In this document: positions 26,001 to 40,152 of the stretch, piece after piece | Numbering within the stretch: position 1 is the first letter of the stretch | Layout of the letters: every line of letters begins with the position of its first letter | Assembly: GCA_964036155.1 (NCBI GenBank) | Contig: OZ038422.1 | Span: 18,375,201-18,439,200 of the forward strand | From: Diploscapter coronatus | Lineage: Eukaryota; Nematoda; Chromadorea; Rhabditida; Rhabditidae | Direction: 5' to 3' | DNA: 64,000 nt | Notes under the pieces: model-generated | The model's database searches: none | What the model was told of the DNA's origin: nothing | What the model saw: the letters and a program-made list of their open reading frames with translations, nothing else | Translations under genes and position numbers: made by a program

Positions 26001-27635
26001 ATTGATCGATGTAGACGTTATATCCGCAATCGATCTGCTGATTGAAAGAGGTCAATGGGAAAGCGCACTGGAGACGGCTCGGCAACAGAAGGTAACAGTG
26101 AATGTTTTGAAAATGAAGGGGGCAGTTATATTTCAGCACGGACCTTTACTCGACAAATATGTTGCACAATATGCAGCCGAACTGTTCAATCGAGGCGATA
26201 AAAGTCGTGTTTTGCGAATTTTCGAGAAGTATGGGGCATCTGCTAATCCTGCTAATTTCTCCATGTACAACACACTTCTAGTTGATGTACGTCCTCGAAG
26301 ATTACTTTTAAATCGAAGAATTTATTTCAGTCAGTATCACAACCGTCTTCTGGTTCAGACTACAGCAATTTCTCTGCTATTCGAAATCTATTCCTCGATG
26401 TCTACGAGGCTCTGAAAAGGGAATCTTCTCCCCATGAAAAGGTACTTCATCGCTTTTTCAAAGAGGAGGACTTCAATTTCAGCAATTCGCTCATAGCTTA
26501 TTCGGTCTTCATCTAATGTCGATTAGATCTTCTCTTGCTGTAAGATCTCCTTTCAAAATATTCATTCATTCAAAAATCCCCATTTCAGTCATTCGACTCC
26601 CCCGAATGCCAACGTCTCTCACTCCTCCAATCCCTTTCCCTTCTCCGATACAGCGATATTCTTCCTGCAGATAGAGTTTTCTGTGAAGCTGGATTGGCAG
26701 CTAGAGTAATTCCGATTTTTTGGTAGTCCTATAAAAACATTAATTTCAGAAAACGCCAGGCTATGAAAATCTTGCCTTCCTTCTTCTCAATCATTACCTT
26801 GATATCGTGGATGCCATTGAACAAGGTAAATATTTTCATTTTAGAAATCTGACGAAAATTCGAAATTTTAAGGCGACCCAAATCTAGTGGACTATTCAGC
26901 GTTTGAAGGCACTGACATTCCAAAAGAAATCACTCTTCCTGAGAAACCTTGGCTGGAGGTAAGAATATGAGTTGGGCAGACAATTATGCATATTTTGTAT
27001 GCTTTCATTAAAGTCGAAGCAATTGAGACGAAATGCAACGTAATTTCGAATATGTAAATCGGCTTACTCGATCTTGAAATTTGCGTAGAATAAGCTAATG
27101 ACAATATGCTAATTTCTGTGTGCGAAGGTTGTATCATTTATTATTATTATTATTATATCTCAATTATTTTCTTATTGAAATTGGATGATTTTGAACTATT
27201 GGATATACTTCAATTCATTTTCATTCAGAGCTCGGAGCATGAAGAGTTGAGAGAATGGGTTTTGGCAGTGTCTGTGGACGAAAATGTGAAGAAAGAGTTG
27301 AAGAGGGACAAGAGGGGAGCTTTCGAAGCTTCGCTTATCGATCAAGATCGAGTTCCCTATCAACCTTGCATCATCACAGGTATGGTGGTTTAGATCTTCA
27401 TCCAAAAGATTTACCTGATTTTTAAAGGCTACCCAATTCTTGGTTCACTCGTTCAAATTGGCCATTTGAGCGCAGAAAAGGATCACTTGAACACTTTTCT
27501 TATTCTCATCAAGGTATGAGCATCAGTTAGTTTCCTAGAAATAATTGAATTTAGGCAAACCCAACCGACGATTTAATGGACGTGCAAAATTTCGTGAGTA
27601 AATGGGCTCACAGCTCTTTGACTATGGCTATGTAA
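17088..27635 (+). CDS. osm-1: Intraflagellar transport protein IFT172 (OSM-1)
   Basis: IFT172 is a peripheral IFT-B subunit needed for cilium assembly. The model encodes 1736 residues (human about 1749) in 45 exons: 17088-17126, 17563-17706, 17830-17942, 17985-18170, 18340-18512, 18557-18668, 18717-18840, 18945-19118, 19361-19473, 19713-19838, 19992-20080, 20121-20185, 20232-20401, 20577-20676, 20723-20844, 20948-21059, 21108-21239, 21543-21620, 21664-21744, 21787-21954, 22291-22377, 22424-22529, 22573-22727, 23068-23157, 23203-23301, 23347-23457, 23690-23779, 23820-23909, 23958-24061, 24203-24406, 24452-24577, 25109-25310, 25358-25453, 25500-25637, 25682-25747, 25981-26091, 26137-26286, 26331-26441, 26483-26539, 26589-26705, 26750-26825, 26873-26958, 27229-27379, 27428-27513, 27555-27635. 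WD40 repeats fill about the first 550 residues ([24 protein letters not shown]), then TPR-like helices ([26 protein letters not shown]). Similarity to human IFT172 runs end to end. Three introns use GC donors. Every junction phase is consistent. Confidence 0.96.
21326..21444. repeat. Hairpin in osm-1 intron 17
   Basis: Arms of about 50 bases are almost perfect reverse complements, from TACTCTCTTCCCAAA to TTTGGGAAGAGTA, sharing GACCTTTGTCTGTGCGATTTG. The loop is short, so the transcript would form a strong stem. No coding content. Confidence 0.75.
22885..23055. repeat. Dispersed repeat, copy B (osm-1 intron 23)
   Basis: Matches copy C at 39365-39560 through blocks such as TTGCACAAAAC, CGTCGATCTAGA, GACATTT and GGC-GAGCTTG. 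It lies entirely inside the intron between 22728 and 23067. Probably a decayed interspersed element; type unknown. Confidence 0.55.
24407..24451 (+). other. 45-nt frame-preserving intron (exitron-like) in osm-1
   Basis: The segment begins GTATTG and ends TTGCAG, is exactly 45 bases long and has no in-frame stop. Splicing joins VAK to EHAPNTL, which fits the family better; retention would add 15 mostly charged residues. It is called an intron on fit to human IFT172. Confidence 0.65.
24689..24873. repeat. Inverted repeat in osm-1 intron 31
   Basis: Ends TTCTTGTAAAAGC and GCTTTTACAAGAA are reverse complements extending with mismatches for about 20 bases. The remainder is AT-rich. A related ACAAGAAGCCGA segment occurs near 39603, so this may belong to a dispersed family. 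Confidence 0.55.
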
Positions 27636-28178
27636 AAATCAAATTTGAATATTTGTTTATTTATTATTATGCAGTAAATGGTGATAATGAATGCCTATTA
27701 TGCACATTGTAAATAATCACAGTAGCGCGTGTGGAGCATGGCAGCGATTGCACAAATGCATTATGCAGGGAATGTTAGGGATTGCACAACATTGTTTGGG
27801 ACTATGATTCCTTTGGAATGAAACATGAGATTCTTAGTCTGCTCAACGATTTCAATAATGATTTTAGATAAATGTCGAGATATAACGATGAGCGAAATTT
27901 CGATTTTTAAGCAGGATCGTTATACGAATTTAGTTCAGTTTCGAGTATTCCAATCTCAAAATTTCGCTCGGTAATATGATGACGAGACGAAAAATCATAA
28001 GAAAACAACCATAAATTGAGATCCAATAATTAGGGACTAATGCGATAATTTCTCAAATAATAATTTCACCAAATATTCTGATGACCGAAGTCTCGAGTAT
28101 TTTTCCGACCTGTCGGAGAATTTACGCTTACATCAGGACGAATATGAAGTCGGGCTAAAGTTGCATACTTGAAGGCCA
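27636..28178. other. Convergent 3' intergenic region (osm-1 / atat-2)
   Basis: The two genes end tail to tail here. The 543 bases are AT-rich, with a small imperfect inverted repeat (GAGCGAAATTTCG near 27892 and AAATTTCGCTCG near 27958). A TTTATTTATT run near 27655 could act as a poly(A) signal for the minus-strand gene. Nothing else is seen. Confidence 0.5.
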
Positions 28179-29763
28179 TTATTGGCGATTAAAAATCGAA
28201 CCTGTTCCATGAATGATTCCGCTGGCTGAGTCCCTCGACTGAGCGGGTGAAGGAATAAAATCATCACTGCTCATTTTCGCGCTCCTCGCTCCTCGACGCT
28301 TTTCTTCCTTTAACTCATTCGAAACTAACGCCGTCTTGTCCTTGAAGAACGAAGGAAACACGACAAAATTAGTGCTTTGCCAGATTGGTTTGGATAGGGA
28401 ATAGTATTTCTCGAGGAATTGCAGAAAGGCATCGGAAGGTTTGTCGATTGCAATGTCGTGTGCAGAGATACATTCCGACTGAAAAAATTCTATTCAATAG
28501 TTAGAAATGTTAGAATGCAAAATCAGTATTCGAATTACGCATTAGAAATTTTCGGACGCTTTCCTCCGACCCAAATGGTCGGATTTCTAATTGATAATCA
28601 TAGAGAAATTTGGTGTCTATGTGATCAGTGTGATTACCTGGAGCAGAACTCTCTAGATCTCCGAAAATGGTCCAGTTTTCGAGATAATGCGATCCCGATA
28701 TCCAAATTTTGCGATTTTTAGGGCTTCGGGGAAAAGCGCCCAACTACAAAGTTTGGGGGAAAAATCCATAGAATATCTTACAAAAGCCATGATTATCAAT
28801 TTCGAAAATTCGTTTGGTATCTACCAATAGTGTGCCAATTTTGAACAATGTAGATATGTTCCATTTTAATCCTATGATTTAGATGAATTGATAATGTTTA
28901 CGAAATTTAGTTAGTTATTGTTATTCGATATCGCGTAAAAATCTTGGAACTCTGGGAAGTTTGGCTTTATACAAGTTGAGCTGCAAAGAATGTCAAAATA
29001 TTTCATTTGTCAAAACTCTTATGCGCTAAATCAGCATTAGTCTTGAAAAAATATTTACCTGTAGCATGAATTCATACAATTCGTGTCCTCTTCCTCTCCT
29101 CTGCAACGGCTCATTCACATAGAAGTCTAGAATACACCATGGCTTTTCTTCAAATGGCTGTTCCTGTGCATCTCGCAAATACAGCTTCTTTCGACCAACT
29201 TTCAGAATTCCTATCAATTGGCTCATGTTTCTGAACTTCCAACATTCGCTCATTTAGTTATTTCATGACGTTCTACTCTTTATCTTGCGACTTCTTCCAC
29301 ATGATGTATATGATCTGCTCTTCTTCATGATCCAGCATCTTCTGATATGAAGTTATTACTCGTTTCAAGCCCTGGGCCTGAAGGGAGTCGATTAGAAATG
29401 CATGAAGAGTGGCAATTGACAGGCAGATGAAAGGGAAGATAACGAGGGAATGGATAAGGAGACTGACATTGAGGAGGAAGGAAGTTGTGATGAAAATGCC
29501 TGACCTTCGTCGACAATTCACCCATTTTGTCTATCGCTTTTTCCACGGCCCAGTATTTTCGAGGGTTGAATCGAAGCAGCTGACTCCTGTCCAGACGCTG
29601 AATTGGCTCTGAAATAAATATTCCTCAGAAGTTAAAAATGTTTATAACTTCTCCTGGAAATAAATTGCGATAAAGACCTCCATATTTTCTTTATAAAGAA
29701 AGCCCAATTTTGAAAACACTTACCTGTAAATATTGCAGAAAAGTCGTATTGAACGTCGACCAT
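28179..29763 (-). CDS. atat-2: Alpha-tubulin N-acetyltransferase (ATAT-2/MEC-17 family)
   Basis: Acetylates lysine 40 of alpha-tubulin in the microtubule lumen, using acetyl-CoA. The model has 238 residues in five exons (minus strand): 29763-29724, 29608-29505, 29377-29277, 29230-29059, 28478-28179. The start MVDVQYDFSAIF matches the family N-terminus. GILKVGRKKLYL, CILDFYV and the acetyl-CoA loop QRRGRGHELYEFML follow, then AIDKPSDAFLQFLEKYYSL. The key residues known from human TAT1, a cysteine (C114 here, in WCILDFYV) and an aspartate (D151, in AIDKPS), are both present. About 70 residues beyond the domain are Ser/Lys-rich. C. elegans has two paralogues, mec-17 and atat-2; the name atat-2 is chosen because that gene sits next to puf-9 in C. 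elegans (from memory) and a puf-9 gene lies nearby here. Confidence 0.9.
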
Positions 29764-30348
29764 AATTATGTTTGCTGAAAAAATTATCTTCGTTGCAAGC
29801 AAAAAATGAAAAAGTAAAGCGAAAGTGCGAGGATTTGCAATGAAACAATAGCGCAGTTGGCCTCTCATTTCACCATGGAAGGGAGAGGAAAGAGGAAAGA
29901 AGAAGGAAGGACTGGTGACACATTCTGCTCTGTCTGTTCTCTTTCTTTCTTCCTTCTCTGACTTGCTTCCTTTCTAGTCTCTACTCTCTCACTCTAGTTA
30001 TTGATTGTCTTACATCTTTAGCTGCCCGCATCATTTACTCTTCTTTCATCCAACCATTTATTTCAATTCCAAATCGGCTATCAAACAACAATGGGAACGA
30101 GCCATTTGACATAGAGCTTTGAATGACTGCAACCCGTTTCGAAATTAGTCGACTTCCCGTTCTTTGAGGAACAATCGACTAATTGCTAATATAACAATTT
30201 ACCTTTAATCAAGGTGTCTAATTGACTCGAAACTAGATTTCCTAGATTTGAAAGTGCACAATAAAATCGTTAAAGACTCGGAGTAAAGAATGGATTCTAA
30301 GGCTAAAAATAAACGATAAAATGAGTTTTGGTGCTTAGATTTGATAAT
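29764..30348. other. Intergenic region between atat-2 and the PTGES2-like gene
   Basis: Probably the atat-2 promoter and the 3' flank of the PTGES2-like gene, both on the minus strand. A purine-rich block (29878-29910) and a pyrimidine-rich block (29925-30000) are present. No further gene is seen. Confidence 0.5.
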
Positions 30349-33168
<2,820 letters not shown>

Positions 33169-34658
33169 CTTTGCCTGAAGAGGATACGATAATGTGAAAT
33201 AGCGCAGAAAAGAAAAACAAATAATAGACTATCGGTGTGCTAACCGATTTTGCCTAAAAGTTATACCATCCATTTTCTCAAGTTAATTTATTCATCGTAA
33301 AATATCTGATGGATCTAAATTTTAAATTCAACAACGGTGTACATTATCTCGCTCTATACAATACAATAACAAAAAGTAAAACAAAAGAGACGAATTAGCC
33401 AATTTAATACATCTTTTCAGAAGAAAATAACAACCAAGAAGTCATCTTATTTGGCAAAAATCAAAGAAATAAACGAACAAACAAATGAACGAATGAGCGG
33501 GGAAGTTTCAAGGCTTTTTCAGGAAAACGGGAAAGCGCCTTATATGAATTTGAACAAAACAAATTGAAAAAGGGAGTATGGGAAAAATTGAAAAATAATT
33601 TCTGTATATTTGTATAATTGACAGAAGTCAAGTCGAGTGAAGCAAAACTCAGGAGAAATTGAAAATAATTGTAAAGAAAAGGCGAATGTGATCAATTGTT
33701 GATAACGATGACAAGAGCCGAGAGCAGAAAAGATATTATCCGAAATACGACGAATTACGAATTAATACAACATAGTATGTATAGTGTTCTAGCTAAGCCG
33801 CTCATAGAAATACATCGCTTTAAGTGGCGCTCTTCATGAGAATCGAACATACATGTGCCAAGCTACTCAGATTTTTGTCTGATTCTCTTACAAAGATGCC
33901 TCTCGAGCGATTCGAAATACGACACGAGAATATGGAAAACCAGATATTATACCATAAGATGAAGATAGGTTGGGACGGCTTCCTAATATGGAATATTAAA
34001 CAAACTGCAACTAACTTTCCAAGAAGAAAGGTAAAAAATAAAACATTGCAATTTTTCAATTTTCCATTCAGAAAATTGTCTGATAGGTGCTCTACCGAAT
34101 TTAAAACATGATAAGTTTTTCTCATGGAAGGTGATAAAAGTGATTTTTCGTAATTTGTGCTTTAAATCCGATGAAACAGATGACGAAGTCGTTGAAACGA
34201 CCACGTAATGTAAAGAAAAAGATAGATTACGGTAAACTACGATTTCAATTATTCTTTGAAAAATACTTACCGTAATCCAACAGGCTTACCAGGATAGATT
34301 TCTGGCACGGAAATAGAAACAAAGAAAAAGGTATCAGTTATTTATCCTGGCTTTCCCAAAAATGTTTACTTTTTCGAGTTTCTCTGCACCCTCTTTTTAA
34401 GATTCTCTCGCTTATTGTCCAGAAAATGCAAAAATAGAATTCGCTATCCACTACACAACGCTGCTATGAGGCGAGACTCGCATTAGAAATGGAGAGATTT
34501 TGAGAGGCTCGAAAAATCAAACGTTTCTCGGAAGGTTTCTATAGGAGAAGAAAAGAGAAAAGAAAATGGGTACAAGAACAGCAGCAAAATGAGAAGTGGC
34601 TGCATTCCTGCATTCAGTTATTCAGCCATTCCAGCAGTGGTTCAGTCAGTGAGAGGAT
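33169..34658. other. Intergenic region between puf-9 and the PTGES2-like gene
   Basis: Contains the presumed puf-9 3' UTR and the promoter of the PTGES2-like gene. AT-rich, with a 12-bp inverted repeat (GATTACGGTAA near 34226 and TTACCGTAATC near 34268). Short open frames at 33820-34204 on both strands look random. Confidence 0.5.
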
Positions 34659-37600
34659 TCAAGCGAGTCGTTGTGTCTGTTGGTAGGGAATGTCGATGAG
34701 TGGAGTTGGCTGCATCAGAGGCGAGGAAGTGCCTCCGCCACCGCCGTTCTTTTGGAAATACTTCTCCAGCTTGTCTGAAAAAAACGATAACTTATTTCTA
34801 GAGAATAGGAATAAATATAATATCTACTTAATTGATCGTTATTCATTGTTACTTTTGAAACTTGTTTGCAAAGAAGCTGTAACAGAACTTATCGTCTAAT
34901 CGAATATTTTCGTTCAACTGCAAATACTTTCTCAAAGATTCGAATTGAGTACAATCCCTTCAGAAGTGAGCACCTCCCTCTCAAAATGGGAACAAGTATA
35001 GAAATACTCACTGCAGATGTGCTTCCCATAGGAGTACTTCCTGAGAGCAGGGATGTGTGGCTTTATGGCCAGACACATTTTGCGCCGGTGGTGTGCATCT
35101 GCCACATCCAGCATCTTCTGCACGACGTAATTCGCGAACTGGTCCTTCATCATCATCAGCAGGGGAGGGTTCGGACTGCAAAATATAACATCTCATGATT
35201 CTTAAAACAAACCCGAAAAATTTCGAGATCAAAAACATCAAAAGTTGACATTATTTCTTTTTCAGCAGTATTTTATAACTCTAACTTATAGAAAAGTATG
35301 TATATTGCTAACTTAATTGTTGATAAGCATGACTTCACAATTCGTCATGAAATACATGGACTTATGAATGAATACTGGTTTTCAGTTAGCTTATTGAATT
35401 TAGGCATAAACGGATGAATCTTACTTGTTGGGCTCTCCGCACACCTCAGAGATGAGTACGTTTTTGTGGTCATTGTTGGCAGACGTGAGGCACTTCTCGA
35501 TGACGTTCGAGGCGAATTTGTGCTGCGCGAACGTGAGCACTTCTCCCTTTAGCTCCTTGATGATCCTCCCTCTGTCCTCGTCAGTGCCGTGCTCTGAAAT
35601 ACATCGAGTTCGATAAAACCCAAACAACCAGAAAAATGTCTTGAATCTCACCGATTATGTGCTGAATGACATAATTGCCGTACTGGTCGACAACGAGTTT
35701 CTTGAGGTTGACGAAGAGGGCCTCGAGGACGGGCTGCTTCTGCTCGGGGGAGCAGTGCTCTAGCACTCGCTGAATCACTCGACAACCATAGGGATGCGTG
35801 GACAGCAGGAAGATCTGGAAATTCTGTGTGAATTTACGAATCAACTGAGAAAGACGTGCTGCGTACCGTGTCGGAACCACCCTCCGTGAAGGCGTCGATG
35901 ATGAACTGCAGTCGCTCAGGCTTCACCTTCTCGATCACTTTCTGCACAACGTGGTTCCCGTTCTGATCCTTCACGCACTTCAGCACCTGAAATGAATGCC
36001 CCATTAAGTAAAGATCTTAGAAAACAGTATTCATTATTAGCCAGAGCAATATTTTCTATCGAAGCCTTGAGACTTCGGCTTGTTATCTTGAAAAAAACAA
36101 GTGATGAAAGACTAGAGCACTTATAAAAAGTTCGAAGAAATATTAGGTTGTCGACTAGCTTGATGAAGATCCTGCTATGCAAAATTTCAACAATTTTCCT
36201 TTACTAAGCTAAATAAAGACATGACATGCGTTAGATTGTGTAGATCAATAATAATAATAATTAATTTTGTGTGAAGGCTTGTATCCTCAATATTGGAAAA
36301 TTGAGGTTACAGGTATTTCGAAAATGATGAAGCTCTGCACGAAATATCCGACAACCTAGTGGTGGAAAAATGATGAAATATGTTGTTAAAAGTCCGTGAA
36401 TGATTGAAAATCTCAAAGATTGTCGATAAAATTTGTAAAATATAAGAAAAACAATGAGAAAACTTACATGGCCTTTCATTTCATTGAGCAATTCGAGCTG
36501 CGAGTCCTCGTCGATTGATTCGAGAGCCTTCTGAATGACCCTGCAGCCGTACATCTGCAGTGCCAGCGTCATCACATTGCCCCTGATTGCCTCGGTCAGC
36601 GCTGCCTTCTCCTCTGTAGAACCGTGCTCGAAGAACTTCTAGAAGAAAAGAGGTAAAAAAAACAAAAAAAAAACGAAAAAAAGAAGATGAAAGAAACCTG
36701 AATGACGTAATTGCCAAAAACGTCAGTCATGAGGCTCTGTGCGTTTGGGAGAATCTCGTCGAAGATGATCTTCTTATCTTTTTCCGAAGCACGCTCCAGA
36801 TTCTGTTGGATGAATCTGAACAAGAACTTATTTTGCAATGAAGGCGATGATTTATCGTTTATTTCAATTATTCTGTTGAACAAATAACTTACCTCGATCC
36901 GTGTTGATCCTGGGCGAACTCAACGACATGATTCACCAAATCGGAGAGCTCCAATTCAGGCGCCCGATTGTTGCGGAAGTCTTCCAGGAGAGAACTCCGG
37001 TTCGCTGGTCTGAAAGTATGTAAGTATTCATCCGTCTTTGACCATTTTAAAAACAGATACACTTTTGGAAAATAACTTGAAATAGGGAGGAAAAGCTTCA
37101 AGTAGTTTTTACTATTCAGACTATCAAGAATTCTGTGAATCTGCCATTGATAAGATTTTGCTCATGGCCAGACCTAAGGGGACAATTGTCAAATCTCATG
37201 AGACTTATCACACATAATATTTTCTCCACAATTTTTATCTCTAACTTGAAGCTTTCAAAGATTTTCGCTCGACGTAACAGGATCACAACTGATTTTGCTA
37301 GAGCGACCTAACCCACATACATTCTTTTTCCGTTTAACGAAAATGCCTACTAGATCTGCTTATGATATGGTGTTTGTATTTTTTTCAAATAATGTTTAAA
37401 AGAAATGCTGAAAACAACCTACCTCTCCTCAACAGGTCGTTTCTTTCCAGGATAAGGGGAACTGGCAAATGGGAAGTTGATGGGAGCCTGTTGACTGGGT
37501 TGAATGGGATGGGGCTGAGGGGCTGTAGGGTAGAAGGGGAAGCGAGGCAGCTGCGAGTGCTGCAGCATGGCCGGATTCATGTTCGAGGTGGGCATGTTTG

Positions 37601-40152
37601 CAAGGCCAATTGCGTTTCCTGAAGGAATCGAGCGCGTAAATGGAAACAATGAAATAAGGAACTGACCTCCATAAACGTTGGGGCTGCTGGAGAGTGAAGT
37701 ATTTGGAGGAGTGGAGGGAGGGCCGCCCTGGTACATGTACATCATCTGCGGAGGGAACGCGAAGTTCGTCACTGAAAAATTTGATGCTCTTGAGATGAGG
37801 GATAAAATATTGTTCCCCAGATCGGTGCTGCCTAGCCACTCTGCGTTCCTTGACAGCACCGATTTGCGGAATAATCGAGTATCGCGCTGCATAATTTTGA
37901 TTATATTTGACTCGACTAAAAGATATATTTCATGAACCATTGCAGTAGCAATAAAAATACGGCTGTGTGTAATTTTGTCCCAAAATTTTGAAGTGGATAT
38001 TTTTGTTCCAAAAATGAGTATTTTTATCCTAAACACTATTTATCTTTTCTCTCGCTCTGGAACAAAAGTATTTGCAGTCTAAAACTGCAAGTTTTGGATA
38101 AACGATGAAAATTATTCAAGAGGTAACTAAAAATCATGAACGCCTACCATTAGCCATTTGTGGATCGATCTGCTGCTGCTGAGGGAATTGATTAGCAGAA
38201 GTGGGAGGCTGGCCTGCGATGGACAAGGCGCCCATCTGGTTGCTGATGTTCATGATGTTCCCCATAACGTAGGGGGGCGAGGTCGAGAACACCGGGGCTG
38301 GAACTCCAACTGGGGCTCGTTGCAGGGCTAAAAGGGAATTAATGAATATGGGAAAATGAGGGTCATGAAGTCAGACATATCACTCATCAACACAAAAGCC
38401 CAGATATCGTTCTGATCAAACGAAATGGCAGATGCTGTGTTTCAAAAATAAAACAAAAAGGCGAGAGACACCGAATAAATTGCGTACCGCTCTTTTTCAT
38501 TGTCCCTCGCTAATTCTCATTTTTCTGCGTTCTAGTCTCTCTCTATATACTTTGTGAGGATGAAAACTGGTTGATAATTACAAGAAATCTATCTTTTTCT
38601 AATGAACAAAGCCTTCAATTTGAAAAATCCAACCTTGAGGAGCAGTCATTCCTGCAGGGACTATTGTGTGAGAGGGATAGACAGCGCCCCACGATCCGCA
38701 TCCGTAGTTGGGAAGAGCTGTGGGGGTGGAGCCGAGAGGGTTGTTTCCCACCACCTGGCCGCCTCGTTGCACGAATTTCGTGAACTGAATATGGAACATG
38801 GAATGAAAATACGTAGAAGAAACACATGCTTACATGAAATTCGGGAGTATTCTGCGCGATGGCCTCTCCGTGCTGATAGCTGGAATTGGGGATGGGGATT
38901 CCACTCGCGATGAAGGACTGTGAGGTGGGGACTTCGGTCTTCTTGTCCTCGCTCTCCAAACGGGATGGCACTTTGACTGAGGCTGGCGACCCATTCAGCA
39001 CGCCATCAATCATCATCTAAAAGATAATGTCAATTGAAAATCAACTCGAGTCTCTAGATCAGTTTTCAATAATCACACACACATACCGATCAATTGAAAT
39101 CAATGGAAAAGTTAAAATATTCATGGTATAGTCTTGTTTCGCATAGCAATCCTCGAGCATGTGATAAAAAAAAGCTTATTGCAAACGTAGGGCCCCAAGT
39201 GGATACGCCAAACCTCGGTTTGTGAGTTTTTGCACAGAAATATTATAGTGGATGTAAATAGCATTTCGTGAAGAAAAAATAAAATGTTCAAAATTTTCTA
39301 GCCGAAAAAATCGTACAAATTCACTGAGCAGTATAAACACATTTTGGTAAACTTCAAACTGCATGAACGCAAAAATTATGAGCTGATTTTTAGCACAAAA
39401 CTGTTTCAGAAGGTTTGTCGTCGATCTAGACTAGGCTTTTGATGACATTTGGTCTTTGAAGGGGTACTTGTTTCCCATTTTTGGGCTTCCTTAGCTACCA
39501 CTTTTTGCTAGATGTCGCACATTTGCAGAGAGGCGGAGCTTGCGCCTTCTACCCTATTCCTTCTCTTGTACAAACGATAAACTTGTGATAAGTGTGTCTT
39601 GTACAAGAAGCCGATAAAGTCACGTGAAACATAATTTCTCGATTTTGGACTAAAAATTTAAAGCAACTAAGTACCTGTACTAACTGGCCTCCTCCAGCAG
39701 TCCCCATGGACATGGAGTCGGATCGAGGAGACATGGCCATGCCTGCTGCATTCCCGTTCATCGCTATCGGCTTCGACACCGCGTGATCTGCAAAAAGGAA
39801 TAAATTCATGGGGAAGAATTCAAATGTGCAGCTTCTTGGAACTGATATTTTATTCTCATTAGCGCCAGACTTTCAGAAGTAGTGAGAAGTTATAGGAGTC
39901 GGCAGGACATTTTTTCTATAGCAAAATGATAAATGTTGGGGCGCGTGCATAAAGAGTTGAGTGTAGGTTTGGCATAGATCTGATTGACACTGTTCATCAG
40001 CGTCAAACATAAAATTAATCAGACCTGAGCCCCTGGGCAGAAATGAATTAGCAAGTACCTGATCGAATGAACCCATTGTTGGTGTTCCAGACTGTGGAGG
40101 GGGATGGCTGGTAGTTGGGGTTGGGATTGTGCTGCCACTGCTGGTCTGACAT
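34659..40152 (-). CDS. puf-9: Pumilio/PUF RNA-binding protein (PUF-9-like)
   Basis: PUF proteins bind UGUA-containing sites in mRNA 3' UTRs and repress translation. The model has 719 residues in 15 exons (minus strand): 40152-40059, 39787-39675, 39016-38834, 38784-38634, 38327-38148, 37771-37667, 37618-37423, 37009-36893, 36815-36698, 36638-36468, 35986-35867, 35814-35652, 35593-35425, 35175-35012, 34774-34659. About 340 residues rich in Pro, Gln, Asn and Ser precede eight PUF repeats, starting at [13 protein letters not shown]. The base-reading triplets are S/R/Q, N/Y/Q, C/R/Q, N/H/Q, C/R/Q, N/Y/Q, S/N/E, N/Y/Q, the classic Pumilio set, predicting UGUANAUA. SYGKHICNKLEKYF closes the domain, then a Gly-rich tail. 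The acceptor right before the ATG (AG at 40153-40154) fits trans-splicing. Pumilio-like repeats and the nearby atat-2 favour puf-9 over other worm PUF genes. Confidence 0.93.
39365..39560. repeat. Dispersed repeat, copy C (puf-9 intron 2)
   Basis: The best preserved match to copy B (22885-23055), in the same orientation on the + strand. Shared blocks include GCACAAAAC, CGTCGATCTAGA, TGACATTT, TTTGAAGG and GGAGCTTG. It is followed by a short TTGTACAA-containing inverted repeat at about 39565-39610. Confidence 0.55.

Noticed and set aside
28510..28743. Open frames on both strands inside atat-2 intron 4
   Set aside because: Neither resembles a protein; exons 4 and 5 of atat-2 join in phase and complete the acetyltransferase domain without them.
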